DNA from: Diatrype stigma
Taxonomy: Eukaryota; Ascomycota; Sordariomycetes; Xylariales; Diatrypaceae
DNA length: 64,000 nt
Assembly: GCA_022225965.2 (NCBI GenBank)
Contig: JAKJXP020000141.1
Coordinates: 1 to 64,000, forward strand
Direction: 5' to 3'
This document shows positions 34,557-46,575 of this stretch, piece by piece; the stretch's first letter is position 1; every line of letters starts with the position of its first letter. Both the position numbers and the translations under genes were made by a program. The notes beneath the pieces are model-generated. The model worked only from the letters and a program-made list of their open reading frames with translations. It searched no databases and was not told the DNA's origin.

Positions 34557-36533
34557 ATGCAATCCTTGTTCCAATTCAGGCGTGCGGGTCTCGCCGTCCA
34601 AGCTCAGATTGACCGAGACCTGGAGAAAGCGCAGTTTATAACAAGTGACAGGTCAGCAGGAGGCAACAGCGCGGGAGCTGCCGCTGCCGCCGCCGACGAC
34701 AGCCGCCGCCATGCATCGAACTCTGCTGCGTTCCCTTCGGACGGGGAGAAGGATGCCTCGGACCCCGTCGGACCGGAGCCAAGCTCCAGCAGGAGCAGCA
34801 GCGTCGAGTCCGGGGAGGTGGAGACGGAGGTAGAGATTGAGCGGCCCGCCGAACGAGTCGAGACCACCCGGACGCGATACACCGAGCACACCGCCCTCGG
34901 CCTCGTCCTCACCGGCGTAGATGTGCGGGATCGCGCTGCCCACGAGGGCGGAGACGGGCGCATCTTCGTCGTGGGCTGGGAGGGTCCCAAGGATCCCCAC
35001 AACCCGCGCAATTGGAGCTACCTCCGTCGCGTCTTGGTCACCCTCCAGATCTCCCTCATCGGTATCCTCGTCACCGCGTCCTCGGGCATCGAAGCTACGG
35101 CACTGCCCCAGGCAGCTGCCGACCTAGGCGTCAGCGAAGTGGCCGAGTCGCTGGCGACAGGTATGTTGAACTTCTTTTTCTTCTCCCTTTTCTTCTTCTC
35201 TTCTTGTCTTTACATGACCTATCACCCCGTAACTTTACAATCCATTACTATTGAAACTCTCTCCCGCGTGGCATTATGGCACAGACAGGCTAAAAATAAA
35301 AATTTAGGGCTGTTTCTTGTCGGTATGGGCGTTGGCTCCCTCATCGCAGGGCCGTTCTCCGAGACCTTCGGCCGGAACGTCGTCTACATCGTCTCGCTGC
35401 TGGTCTTCATGATCTGGATCCTGGCGTCGGCGCTCGCGCCCAACTTCGGCGCGCAGATCGCGTTCCGGTTCCTGGCGGGCTGCTCGGGCTCGACGCCGCT
35501 CGTGTGCGCCGGCGGCTCCGTCTCGGACATGTACGACAGCGTGGAGAAGACGTGGGCGTTCCCCGTGTACGCCATCACCTCGTTCGGGGGCCCCATGCTC
35601 GGCGCCATCATGGGCGCGTACATCGGCCCCTCCGCCGCCGTCAGCTGGCGCTGGGTCGAGTGGACCATCCTGATCTTCGCTGGCCTGGTCCTCGCCGTCG
35701 TCCTGCTCTGCATGCCCGAGACCTACCCGCCGCTGCTGCTGAAGTGGAAGGCGCAGCACCTCCGCCGCGTGACGGGCGACTCCCGCTTCCGCGCCGAGCA
35801 CGAGATCATCGACGCGACGCTGCTCAGCCGCCTCCGCATCTCCATGACCCGCCCCTTCCAGATGCTGACCGAGCCCATCATCATCGCCTTCACCGTCTAC
35901 CTGTCCGTCGTCTACATCGTGCTGTTCACCTTCCTCGTGGGGTGGCCCGACGTGTTCGAGCACACCTACGACGGCCTCGGCCAGGGGCTCGGGAACGTCA
36001 CCTTCGCCGCCATGCTCGCCGGCACCCTGTCCACCTTCGCCCTCGTGCCCGCCGTCTACCGCCTGACGATGCGGCAGATCGCGCGGGCCGAGGCCAAGGG
36101 CGAGGGCCACATCTTCAACCCCGAGATCCGCCTGTGGTACTCGATGCTCGGCCCCGCGCTCGGCATCCCGGTTTCCCTGTTCTGGATGGCCTGGACCGAC
36201 TACGCGCAGGTCAGCATCTGGTCGCCGATCGTCGCCGCCGCCCTCTTCGGCTTCAGCATCACCGGCATCTTCCTCAGCGCCTACATGTACATCATCGACT
36301 CGTACGAGGTCTTCTCTGCCTCCGCCCTCACCTTCGTGGCGCTGATCCGGTACCTGGCCGCCGGCGGCATGACCGTCGTCGGCGTGCCCTTCTACGCGAA
36401 CATGGGCACGCACTACACCATCACGATCCTGGCGTGCATCTCCACCCTCATGGTCCCCATCCCGTTCGGCCTGTACAAGTTCGGGTACAGGCTCAGGTTG
36501 AAGAGCAAGTACGCCGTGTCGAGAGAGATATGA
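34557..36533 (+). CDS. MFS transporter, DHA1 (drug:H+ antiporter-1) family
   Basis: Two exons, 34557-35160 and 35308-36533, giving 609 aa. DHA1 proteins are 12-helix plasma-membrane proton antiporters that export drugs, polyamines or metabolites. Residues 1-145 are a long cytosolic Ser/Ala/Glu-rich tail ending with VGWEGPKDPHNPRNWS, the usual entry to helix 1. The join gives SLATGLFLVGMGVGSLIAGPFSETFGRN, which contains helix 2 and the loop 2-3 motif G(P)xSExxGR. GSTPLVCAGGSVSDMY in the motif C region and paired six-helix halves follow. The 147-nt intron (GTATGT...TTTAG) is a multiple of three and has no in-frame stop, so it would add 49 residues if kept. The downstream ABC gene is convergent. 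Confidence 0.88.
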   Translation: MQSLFQFRRAGLAVQAQIDRDLEKAQFITSDRSAGGNSAGAAAAAADDSRRHASNSAAFPSDGEKDASDPVGPEPSSSRSSSVESGEVETEVEIERPAERVETTRTRYTEHTALGLVLTGVDVRDRAAHEGGDGRIFVVGWEGPKDPHNPRNWSYLRRVLVTLQISLIGILVTASSGIEATALPQAAADLGVSEVAESLATGMLNFFFFSLFFFSSCLYMTYHPVTLQSITIETLSRVALWHRQAKNKNLGLFLVGMGVGSLIAGPFSETFGRNVVYIVSLLVFMIWILASALAPNFGAQIAFRFLAGCSGSTPLVCAGGSVSDMYDSVEKTWAFPVYAITSFGGPMLGAIMGAYIGPSAAVSWRWVEWTILIFAGLVLAVVLLCMPETYPPLLLKWKAQHLRRVTGDSRFRAEHEIIDATLLSRLRISMTRPFQMLTEPIIIAFTVYLSVVYIVLFTFLVGWPDVFEHTYDGLGQGLGNVTFAAMLAGTLSTFALVPAVYRLTMRQIARAEAKGEGHIFNPEIRLWYSMLGPALGIPVSLFWMAWTDYAQVSIWSPIVAAALFGFSITGIFLSAYMYIIDSYEVFSASALTFVALIRYLAAGGMTVVGVPFYANMGTHYTITILACISTLMVPIPFGLYKFGYRLRLKSKYAVSREI

Positions 36534-37108
36534 AACGAAGCCTCCAAGTACGAGGGGAACTTAGGGTGGTCTACCGCTTTCGATCCTCTCACGATTGACC
36601 TGTGCAAGGGCGATCACAGTGCCATGTCGATGGTGTGTATAACTGCCAATATGCGACTGTAGCAGTAGAAAGCCGTAAATAGAGATGGAAATTTCGCCAA
36701 TCCGATGCACTGGACAAGCTGCAATGCAGTAAAGTCCATCACGGAGATATCATCAGGTACAATTTCGATAGAATGTGGTATGTGGCTGCATCCACTTATA
36801 ATGATGTAATAGGGGTGAAGAGGGGTTACGGAGAGGATGATGCTCGGAACATAATGAATATTGCCATCATGATATTAAGTTTGACGTTTCTATACATTCT
36901 ACTCGAGCGATGTCGTGTCTAATTATACTTCATCGTAATACGTCTCCCTATATAGCCCAGTCTTGTATCCTATTTCTAGCCCAATTTATTATTTAAGATC
37001 CCAATTAGTCATGAAAGAATCATGTAAGACTCCAGCGCTTAATCAAATACCCTCCATTCACACGATATAGTTCGGAATAGCTTTACTTCACAAGGTGTTC
37101 CTTGGTGT
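36534..37108. other. Convergent 3' region between the MFS and ABC transporter genes
   Basis: 575 bp, AT-rich, with no supported gene. It should contain both 3' UTRs. Confidence 0.6.
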
Positions 37109-40100
37109 TCAGCTCGCGGTCTTTGTCGCCTTAGTTCGCAGCTTCATCATCAAGAACACGAGAGCGTAGGAGCTGATGCAGAAGAGAGCCGTGATACCGA
37201 CCTAGAACGCTATATGTTAGCCAGATGCTCAACTTCGATGGGGATTCGAGATATCCACTTACGTCCCGCCAGCCATAATAGCTCTCGTTTATATTCATGG
37301 TTTTCATATAATCTGCTCCCGTGCTGTAAGGGCAGTACGAGCATGTAGACTCGCTTTCCGGGTTCACCAGGTAGCCCATTTTTGCCTTGATGAAGTCGCC
37401 CATGTATCCTTCACAGGTGGTATTTGGCGGCAGAGGGATAGTCGTGAGCTCGTTTGCACTGCACTCGACTTGCACATCCCATACCACCGGCTCCAGGAGC
37501 CCACCCATGAGATAGGTAAAGGGGTTGATGTAGTACAACCAGTACCTCCAGAAAGGTTGGATCTGTGAGTACGGTACCACAACTCCGCAGAAGTTTATCA
37601 GCGCCGCGCCGATAATCAGCGGATTGGCGAGGGCAGCGAAATATTCACTTGGTGAGTAAGCAGCGATAGCCTAGAATGCACACATATTAGCCTTGAATGG
37701 TTTGAATGCTCATAGGGGCAAGGCTTACCTGGCCGATAGCGGTGTAGAGGAACTCGTATACTAGAAGGGGTTCATTGTTAGTTTCGCGCCTGCAGGATGT
37801 GAAAAAACAAGCGTTGTCACTTACATATCATTTGGAGATAGACCTGGCCAGAAACGCTGGCCTTGACGGGGAAGCCGGCCGTGAAGTACCAGCAGACGAA
37901 GTAGATGGTGGCGCAGAGGATGAGCACGGGGATCTCGGAGATCAGCTGGGCCGAGATGAACGCCAGCCAGTGGTACGCCTTGGACTTCTTCTCGCGGACC
38001 TCGAAGATGTTGCGGTTGTGGATGAACAGGGGCTGCAGCTGGTTGATGCACCCGGGCGCGACGAAGACGAAGTTGAAGACGGCCATCAGCCGGAGCTGCA
38101 GGTCGAAGGTGCCGTTGCCGATCTTCCAGAACGTGAACCCGCCGAACAGCGAGTTCGTCACGTGCAGCCCGATCTTGTTCCACACGTAGTCCGGGTTCCG
38201 CCAGAGCGCCAGCATCTGCCGCCGGGTCACGAGCTTGATCTGGTAGAGGACGGGCGTGGCGAAGTCTCCGAGCGCCTCGTCCTCGGCGGTGGGCTCCGCG
38301 GACTGAGAGGTGATGGCTGCCTTTTCCTCCCCCGACGCTACTGCTAGCGGCGCGTTGCTGTTGTTGTTCAGCTGCTCGAGCTCGTCCATGGCCAGCCTGC
38401 GTTCCTCGGAGTCGATCCATTTCTGCGGCCAGTCTACGCCGGCCTCGCTTCGGCCCTGGACGACGTCGACGATATGCTCGGCAGGGTTTTGCCCCGGCGC
38501 ACAGGGCGCGCCTCTCTGCGCGAAGTAGTCTAGCACGATAGAGGAGTCCTCGCCCGTGGGGCCGAAGTAGGTTGTGCGGCCTCCCTTCGCCAGGAGCAGG
38601 AGGACGTCGAATGCCTCGAACAGCGCGGCTGATGGCTGGTGAATGGTGCAGATGATGGTTTGGCCTGAGGCGGCGAGCTTGCGCATGAACCGACAGATTT
38701 CGTAGGCGGATTGCCCGTCTAACCCGGAAGTTGGCTCGTCGAGGAAGAGCAAGCTTGGTTTCGCCACGAGTTCCGTTGCCAGTGTGAGCCTCTTGCGTTG
38801 TTCGATGGAAAGACCAGATCCGGGTGCTGTGTGAACATTAGAAAAAGAAGCATAATAGAGCAAAGTCTGGGACTACTTACATCCGACTATAGCGTGTTGG
38901 ATGGGGGTCAGTTCGAGGAGGTCCATGATCCGACGGACGTACTGCTGCTTGTCCGTGTCGGGGATCGAGTAGCTTTGTCGCAGTCGCGCGGAGAACATTA
39001 GGGATTCCCAAACCGTCGCGGTAGGCTCGTGCACGTCGTTCTGCTCGCAGTATCCGGTGTCTCGCTGGAACGTGATTCCTTGTGGCTTGCCATTCACCAT
39101 GATGCTGCCCTCCAATCTCCCGCTGTCTTTTCTTTGAGATAGAGCATCCATCAGAGTCGTCTTGCCCGCCCCACTTGCACCCATGAGAGCAACAAGCTGT
39201 CCGGGCTTCACATAACCGGAGACATCCCTGAGCAGTTGTTTTTCCTTGCCCTCGTGATGGACAAAATAGTTGATATTCTTGAACGTGAAGACCGTCTGCT
39301 TGGTTAATAGGTAGTCTGACATCTCAGGGGCCGATGGCGCGGCTGCTTTCTCGACGTCGTCCTGTTCAGGGGCTTGCTTCTGCTGGCTCCGTTGGTCGAA
39401 GAGGATCACGGACCCCGAGCTAGAGTGAAGGTTCATCTCGAATCCCATGGCGGCAAGGAAAGCGAAGAAGAACCAGAAGCCGATGATGATTCCCGCGTTT
39501 CTCCATATATGACTGGCCGATGCAGCATACTGGAATTCGATGTAGCTTGCGCCATTAATGACATTGTCCCCCGGCTGGGAGCCCGGAACCGTGCAGCTTC
39601 GGTACTCGCTTCCGTCGTAGGAGCCTCCGTACGGGACGTATTGTTCTCCAACACATTCCAGAATCCTATTTCCCGTCTCACTAGCCATGACTGCTTCGAA
39701 GGCGTACGAAGCCGGGTTTATATACGAAATCCACTGGAACCAAGGATGCATGCTGGGAACAGGAATTAGATAGCCTGTTATTCAGTTAGTTGCAAGTAGT
39801 GGATACGGATATGGTGATCATCGATGGAGTCTTACCTGCATACACCATCATGACCATGGTGACGAAGCCCGATATCTGTGATGCCAATCCGAAGTGCTTG
39901 CACCACGCTCCGAGCGCTCTATAAAGAGAGGTGTGACACAGGGTCACAAGGAGGTACAGGAACCAGGCCGTGAAGAACTTCCCTGCATCATGCTGAAATC
40001 CCACCATGAAATAGAAAACAACGTGGAATATCGTGTATAGGACGGTCACGAGAGGCACGTCCGTAACGAGGCAGGCGATGGCGTAGGCTGCTGGTCTGTT

Positions 40101-41828
40101 CAGGGCAAGGCGCTTATGCCGTGTAAGGATCGGTCGACCCATAAACGAAGCTGTGGTCTCCGACATCTTATTCATCGTCCACAGCATGATGGGGTAGAAT
40201 ATAGCCCCGGGTCGTCTGAAAATCGATGCGCTGTCGTTAGGTAGGTTATAACAAAGACTGCCAGTTACCAGAGCCATGATAATCGCAGAAGCAAGTTGCA
40301 AAGCATTCGACCAGCGATCTCCCCAAACCATTTGAAATTGCCTAAAGAGAGTCAGTCCATGCGAATCGAGGGACGCATGGTGGGTCGCTTACCTCGCTGT
40401 GCACGCCAAGACTTGCTGTCGGAACGAAGCGAGATAGGGGCTAAGTTCGCGGGACAGAAAGCTGATATTGCGCCGCTTTTCCCACTTCCGGATCTCATGC
40501 AAACTGTCCACCTCGAGAGTAAGGTCGGTTTCTGACGTCTCCGCAATAGCCCGAGTCATCGTGCGAAACGCGGTGCTTTCTTTATAGTGGTCCTCGAACT
40601 CGGAGGCGGTGTTCGGCACGACGGTTTCGAAGCCTGGGACGATCCTGCGCTCGGTATGGACGGCGACAGACGTCAGGAAGTCGGCAACGTTCGCGCCAGG
40701 CGGGCATGCGAAACCCATGTCCTCGAAATACTTCTTCGCCTCGGTCGTAGGCCCGTAGTATATCGACCTCCCCTCGGCAAGAACGATAACTTTGTCGAAG
40801 AGGTCGTAGATACTGTTGCCCGCCTGGTAGAAAGTGGCAACGATGGTTTTCGACTTGGTATCTGCTACATTTCGGAGGACACGAGCGAAATCGAGGGCAT
40901 TGCTCGCATCTAGACCTCTGGTAGAGTTATCCCAGCATTGTAGAGGTGCCTAGGAGTGATTAGGAGCTGCGGTACTAGTATAAAGATTGAGCGACTCACT
41001 TGGGTAGCCAATATCTCGGCCAGTGACACTCTCTTTCTCTCGCCACCAGAAACGCCCCTGACAAACTCATCGCCTACCACGGTGTCACCCGTGTGACCTA
41101 TTGCGAGAGAGCCGAGCGTCTCTCCGACCATGTGCGAGATATAGTCATCGGTGTCTTGCAGATGATCTGGTCGGGAATTTGGTAACTTCATCGATGTTGC
41201 GAACTTCAGCGTGTTCTTCACCGTGAGGGTGGGGAAGTGCAGGTCCTCTGGTAGTTATTAGTGATAGGCTGTAGTGTGAAAGACATTCCATGGTGTTCCT
41301 ACCCTCCGTATTCATCACGATCTGATGCCGGAAATGCTTGGCTTGCTTGGGACCAACATTGCCATAGCGGACTGTGCCTGTGACTTCGCGAAACTCTTCC
41401 GAATGGTTAGATATAACCTTGAGTAAAGAAGTACAGCCGGATCCAGGTCGTCCGAGGACGAGGAGCTTGTAAGTTGATGTTAGTATGCTTCTTAGACTGC
41501 AATGAATCCGATATTGAGTCTCACCATTTCACCAGGCCGAACCTGTCCAGTGATGTTTTGTAAAATGTTCTATGATGATTGGATTAGCGTTCGAGCTACC
41601 TATGATGCGGGTTATGATGCTACTCACCCGCTCCGACTTGTGATTTCTCCCCAGACTAAAGAGATCTCCCACAACAGAGGCGCATGTTGATGCGTAGTCT
41701 TGGCCGAGCCCGTTAACCCGGACTGCTACGTCTTGGAATGTCACGGTCAAACGCTTCTGTGGTGGCTTGGCCTCATGGCCTCCCCCTGAAGGCGAATCGC
41801 TATCACTAGAGTTACCAAAGTCCGCCAT
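37109..41828 (-). CDS. PDR-type full-size ABC transporter (ABCG)
   Basis: Eleven exons on the minus strand: 41828-41628, 41569-41525, 41465-41303, 41247-41000, 40949-40393, 40341-39836, 39774-38881, 38826-37825, 37760-37729, 37670-37263 and 37201-37109, giving 1382 aa. PDR transporters are plasma-membrane ATP-driven exporters of azoles, phytochemicals and other hydrophobic compounds. The order is NBD1-TMD1-NBD2-TMD2. NBD1 has the PDR-type degenerate Walker A GRPGSGCTSLL (about 86-97), signature VSGGERKRVS (about 203-212) and Walker B region QCWDNSTRGLDASN. NBD2 has a canonical Walker A GASGAGKTTLMD, the divergent signature LSIEQRKRLT and Walker B LLFLDEPTSGLD. The last extracellular loop has the Cys-rich stretch CSYCPYSTGADYM before the final helix. 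At 1382 aa it is slightly short for PDR proteins. It is divergent from the Zn2Cys6 gene at 42419, a likely regulator. Confidence 0.93.
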
Positions 41829-42418
41829 TTTCACTCGGTAGGACGATGCAGATTACGATGTAACATAAGTTACCAGGAACTAGTTTAAGCAGCTTTATAT
41901 AAAAGAACTCTCAAGAATTCTTCCAGAACTCGTCGCGTAGAACTCATTACATCGAATGACCAAGCACCGGATTTATGTGAGGACATCCGGAATGTCCACA
42001 CTGGGGCTGCTATAGCCTCCGTATACCCATCACCTCTAAACTAGGCAGTTCCTGTGTAGACTAGACCAATGCTGTTGGAATACCTCATTCACTAACTTGT
42101 AACTGGGGTTCTCATAGGTCTATCCCTCAGTCTGCCTGGGCTTCACGGTCTAGAATCTAGATCTCCGGGAATACGGATTTACGGACCTACGGACTTGTTG
42201 CCGTAGTAAGACAGCCAATTAACTAAGTGGGCCTATCACTGCTTATCACCGAGTCCCTTTGCCCAATTGGCAATTGTTGAACGCTACCACTTAAGCCACC
42301 AACATCTCGGATTTCCAACCACAGGGGCGGATCAAGGCGTCGGATCAAAACATCGGATCAAGACATCGGATCAAGGACATCGGAGCAAATAAAAATCTGG
42401 AGACCCGAGACACCCGAC
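41829..42418. promoter_or_regulatory. Shared divergent promoter of the ABC transporter and Zn2Cys6 factor
   Basis: 590 bp separate the two start codons. The part next to the transcription factor holds a tandem CGG array (42328-42383). A TATA-like run (TTATATAAAAG) lies at 41894-41904, about 70 bases before the ABC ATG on its strand. Confidence 0.6.
42328..42383 (+). repeat. Tandem CGG-containing 13-bp repeats upstream of a Zn2Cys6 gene
   Basis: CGG triplets start at 42328, 42341, 42354, 42367 and 42381. The unit is approximately CGGATCAARACAT, and the spacing is 13, 13, 13 and 14 bp. The array lies 36-91 bases before the ATG at 42419. CGG is the half-site bound by Zn2Cys6 proteins, so this may be an autoregulatory operator. 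Confidence 0.7.
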
Positions 42419-44735
42419 ATGGAAGGCGACATCGGAAAAATATCCAAAGCATGTGAGCCCTGTAGGCGGAGGAAGATCCGCTGCAACGGGGACGTTCCTT
42501 GTCTCAATTGTCGGAGGCATCCGGAGCAATGCGCCTACCGTCAGAAAGCGCGGATCAGGAAGAGGGCAGACCGGACTGGAAGCCGCGCGAGTTCGGCGGC
42601 TGCAAATCCGCCGGCTCAACTCCATGTGCCTCACGTGTTATCCGGCGGCCGGGAAGACGGACAGGACGGCGATGACATGGGCGACATCCCCACTGAAGCT
42701 GAAGCTGATAGGGAAGCCCGGCCCGAAGTCTACCACAGCATAACGGCTGCCCATCATTCCCCCGGAGCGACGGATAGCTCTCAGCTCTTTTACGGGCCCT
42801 CTTCCAGCTTCGCCTTTCTACAGCAAGTGCACAGACGTCTCCTGTCCGACCCCTCACGGAAGCATCAGAGCACTGGCGGTGAGGTCCAAGAAGGTGCCCC
42901 GGGGTTAGACCTGTTCCTCCAGAGATCCATCTTCTTCGGCACACCATCCAGAGTCGATGTTGCCACAATCCAGGCATTTGACCCGAAGAAGCCCTCGATC
43001 CCCTTTTCACAAGCGCAGGTCTTCCTAGACTGCTTCCTAGAAGCTTCTCATTACAGGCACCCTTTCTTCACGGCACCCGAGTTGGATAAGCTGCTCCAAG
43101 ACCTGTATGGTAGTCAAGAACCCGCACTTCCGCCTCAATTGAAAGCAATCATTCTTGCTATTCTGGCTATCGGGGCGCTAAGCACGCCACATACTACGCT
43201 GGGCGAGGTGCTGATAACACAGGCCAAACGGGAAACAGCTATATATGACGATGTCGTGACACTGCACATGATTCAGTTCGCTATATACATTGCTGATTAT
43301 CAAACACACCTAGGGCGGCCGACCTCGACATATTTGCATCTGGGTCAGGCCTGCCGCAAAGCATTCGCCCTCGGTTTGCACAAAGAGACTCCTTGTACAG
43401 CCGAAAATGAAGAAGAGCTGCAGCGTCACCGCAGCACCCTTTGGTCTCTTTACTTCCATGAGACGTAAGTGTTTTGAAACATTCGCTTATACCGATCGCT
43501 CCCCCTCTCTAGCTTCACACTGAAATGCATCTACAGATGGCAGGCCTCCGCGGATGGGAGAAAGAGTGCCATGCGCATCGAAGATATCTCCTGCCCCTTT
43601 CCGAAAGCCCCATCGATCATGACCAAGCTCTGCGAACTTGCCATCATCATGGAGCGTGGAACAGGAGCCATCTACGGTACTCGATCCGGCTCTTTACGAC
43701 AGCTGTATGCCTTAGCGGAGAAAACACATGACCAGCTTCGTGCTTTTGCTAAACAACATAATATCGGAGCTGCCGCGTTCGACCAGGGTGGAGGCGGCTT
43801 TCGAGTGATAGAGTCTCTTACGCTACACAACTGTGAGCGAATTCGATCCTATGAACTTTGGCTTTGACGGCCCTGACGTTACACTAGGCTATCATCATGC
43901 GGTTCTACTTACATTCCGGCCGTTCCTGATCGCTGACTCCATACTCCAATCCAACCGGAGTTCGTCTCACCTGAGAGAGATGTGGCTCAGACAGGCATGC
44001 AGGCACGCGATCGATGCAGCACAAGATTCTATTGTCTATACCAGCCAAATCTTTCAGCAGGACAGCGCTTGTAGGGTGAGTAGTTGCCCCGCCCCCAACA
44101 GGGTCCTGTCGTGTGGCTAATAGTGGCTCCCTTAGAAGACGAGGTACCAAGGGTTCTTTCTTGAGTCCAGTTGCGCTGTGTTGTTCTATGACATCCTTTA
44201 TAACCCATCTAAGTATTCGTATAACCTCGAATATATACAGACCGCCATCCAATGTTTGGAATCTATGGCATCAGAGGAGCCAATGCTAACAGCCCGGAAC
44301 TCACTCAAGCGGATACTCTGGGCCGTTGAGCAGTCGATCTCGAAGGGGAAGGGGTTCACGGGCATGAACCCACCGCCATTCGGGTTGGGGGCGATTAGCA
44401 AAGATGACGCGGAACGAACTGCAAGTGCAAATGCTGGTGCAAGTGCTGGTGCAGGTGCAAGTGCAAATCCACCACTGCCAGCCCGTACATTGCCCACAAA
44501 TCAACAAGCTCAAATGGGGTTTCCCAGCGACCAAGCGCAACAACCCTTGCCTCATTTCTCCAACGATGCATCTGCCTTCGGATTCCACTCGGAAGAGCAG
44601 GGTGGCATATCGGATCCGCTGTTCAACTTCAATCTCGATATCATGACAACGGACTTGTCCAACTTTTTTCCGATCAATATTATGACACCGGGTGATAGTT
44701 CTCTGGACTTGGGTTATCAGTCCTATAACCAGTAG
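42419..44735 (+). CDS. Zn2Cys6 transcription factor with fungal-specific TF domain
   Basis: Four exons: 42419-43464, 43537-43832, 43888-44075 and 44136-44735, giving 709 aa. The N-terminal binuclear zinc cluster is Cys12-X2-Cys15-X6-Cys22-X5-Cys28-X2-Cys31-X6-Cys38, followed by a basic linker (KARIRKRADR). The fungal-specific TF domain covers about 190-520: ILAIGALSTPHTTLGEV, TYLHLGQACRKAFALGLHKE and LWSLYFHETWQASADGRKSAM. After the 55-nt third-frame intron it continues LHNCYHHAVLLTFRPFLI. The C-terminal region has an Ala/Gly/Ser run and an acidic-hydrophobic tail (FNFNLDIMTTDLSNFFPI) that looks like an activation domain. Exon 2 has an alternative acceptor 24 nt upstream (43512) that also keeps frame. 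Being divergent from the ABC gene suggests it controls that gene. Confidence 0.87.
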
Positions 44736-45236
44736 ATCCGTTCTGAGTGCACGGTTTGACGTGTTGGGTCGGGGTCTATAATTCAGCTGCAGAGGGCTGG
44801 AGTCGATCAAAGCTTAGGGGGTCTAACTTAGTTCTTATAAGGACCTGGTTCGGGGTACGAAGTACTGGCCGTTCAGTTCAATATGTAATGTGAATGTTGC
44901 TTCGTTGAGATAACAAAGCTTTATATCCACACCTACGATGTGATTAGACGATATCAATGGACCGCGCGAAGCCAAGCTTCGTAAAGATCTGGAGATGCAT
45001 CATGGCACTCCACTTGCCCCGAAATATAAGGTGCGTGCTAGTATTCGTACTTCGTACTTCGTATAGACCATGCCTGATACGATCGCTTATCCTTGTCATA
45101 CGCGTATTAACTAAGCATTCCCAAGCTGCAGTATTTCACTGAGAACATCATTGCGACTGAGTAAGTAGCTAGCCATCAATAGCTAACGTTATCCGTGAGA
45201 GCACGTGCGTCTGGGAGTCTCAGACTGGAGCGAAGG
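44736..45236. other. Intergenic region between two Zn2Cys6 genes
   Basis: 500 bp with no supported gene. The frame of the next gene is open from a GTG at 45195, but the first ATG is 45237. Confidence 0.55.
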
Positions 45237-46575
45237 ATGGAAGATCGGTTGAATAAACATCCCACATCGATGGCGAAAATGATACGCCGGAGCCACAAGA
45301 AATCTCGCAAGGGATGCCACGAGTGTAAGCGACGGCACATGAAGGTATGTCATCAGCTGTACGTGGTTCCAAACCATCTATTTGTCTTTTTACATTATCG
45401 GAATATCCGAATATAGACCACCTAGGACTAAACCTGGAATCCTTCACCAGTGCGATGAGACACGGCCAATCTGCACCAACTGTACTGTCGCTGAACGGGT
45501 CTGCGACTACGGCAGCAGAAAGTCCGCCACGCCTATCGAGTCCCTTTCGCCACAGGCCTCTAGTCAGAATACACCCCCAGCAAGGGTTACACTGCAGCTT
45601 GACCCGACAAGTGTACAAGACGATGTCCATACCGCTGCAACAGATCAGAAAGCCGACGCAGGCTCTGATGTTAATCTAAACCACATGGAACTGATGATCC
45701 ACTACTCCCTTGATATCTCGGCTCCGGAGCTGGACGACGATGCTATTAGTTTCGGCACCAAGTTGCTGCTCAGCAAAGCACTCGACGCCCCATGGCTGCT
45801 CTACGAGACCCTAGCCATATCCGCCCGGCACCTTGCCGTCGTAAAGCCGGGCAACTCGGCGTTCTACCTGACCACGTCGATGCAGCTGCAGACGAGGGCC
45901 ATCGAGATGTTCAACTCGGCCCGCCTGCACATCGACGAGTCGAACTGCGTCGCCGCGCTGATGTTCTCGTCGACGCTAGCCCGCCACGTGCTGGCCGACA
46001 CGCTGGCGAGCCAGGACCTCGACGCCGGCACCTTCATCCAGCACTACCTCCGGTACGTGCAGATCCACCGCGGGCTGCGGGCCATCGCGTCGAGCGCCTG
46101 GCCGCACATCGCCGACTCGGACCTGCACGTGTTCCTGTCGCGCGCCGAGGGGCTGGACACGCGGCCGACCCGCGGCCGCGAGCTCGAGGCCCTCCGGCAG
46201 CTGGTCCTGCGCTCGCCGCGCCTGGACGCCGGCGCGCGCGAGGCCTGCCTGGCCGCCATACGCTACCTGCAGCTGGGGCTGGACGGGTTCGCGGACTCGG
46301 GCTCGGACTCGGACTCGCGCCAGGGCAGGTACCAGCTGGTGTTCATCTGGTCGCTCCTGACCACGCCCGCGTTCACCGAGCTGGTCCGGGAGCACCGGCC
46401 CGAGGCCCTGGTCATCCTGGGCCATTACGCGGTGCTCCTGCACTACGCGAGGAGCCTGTGGCAGATCGGGACGTCGGGAGCGTTCCTGTTCCAGTCCGTC
46501 TGCGAGCTCCTCCCCGACACGGAAGAGTGGGCTAGGCATCTTTGCTGGCCGCGGACGATCATCAAAGGATCTTGA
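45237..46575 (+). CDS. Zn2Cys6 transcription factor (short form)
   Basis: Two exons, 45237-45344 and 45451-46575, giving 410 aa. The zinc cluster is split by the 106-nt intron: Cys27-X2-Cys30-X6-Cys37-X6-Cys44-X2-Cys47-X6-Cys54, within KSRKGCHECKRRHMK then CDETRPICTNC. The remainder resembles the fungal TF domain type found in sterol-uptake and morphology regulators (ELMIHYSLDISAPE, LAISARHLAVVKPGN, QTRAIEMFNSARLHIDESN). These are short proteins with the zinc cluster close to a helical DUF3468-like domain. An alternative ATG lies at 45270. The central half is markedly GC-rich. It is convergent with the EthD gene, 327 bp away. Confidence 0.85.

Noticed and set aside
35304..36413. 369-codon minus-strand frame opposite the DHA1 transporter
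   Set aside because: It is a shadow of GC-rich codons of the true gene. Composition (D, E, G, H, R) is typical of antisense frames.
45792..46535. 247-codon frame within the short Zn2Cys6 gene
   Set aside because: It overlaps the true TF-domain frame, and the Arg/Ala/Pro composition marks it as a shadow.
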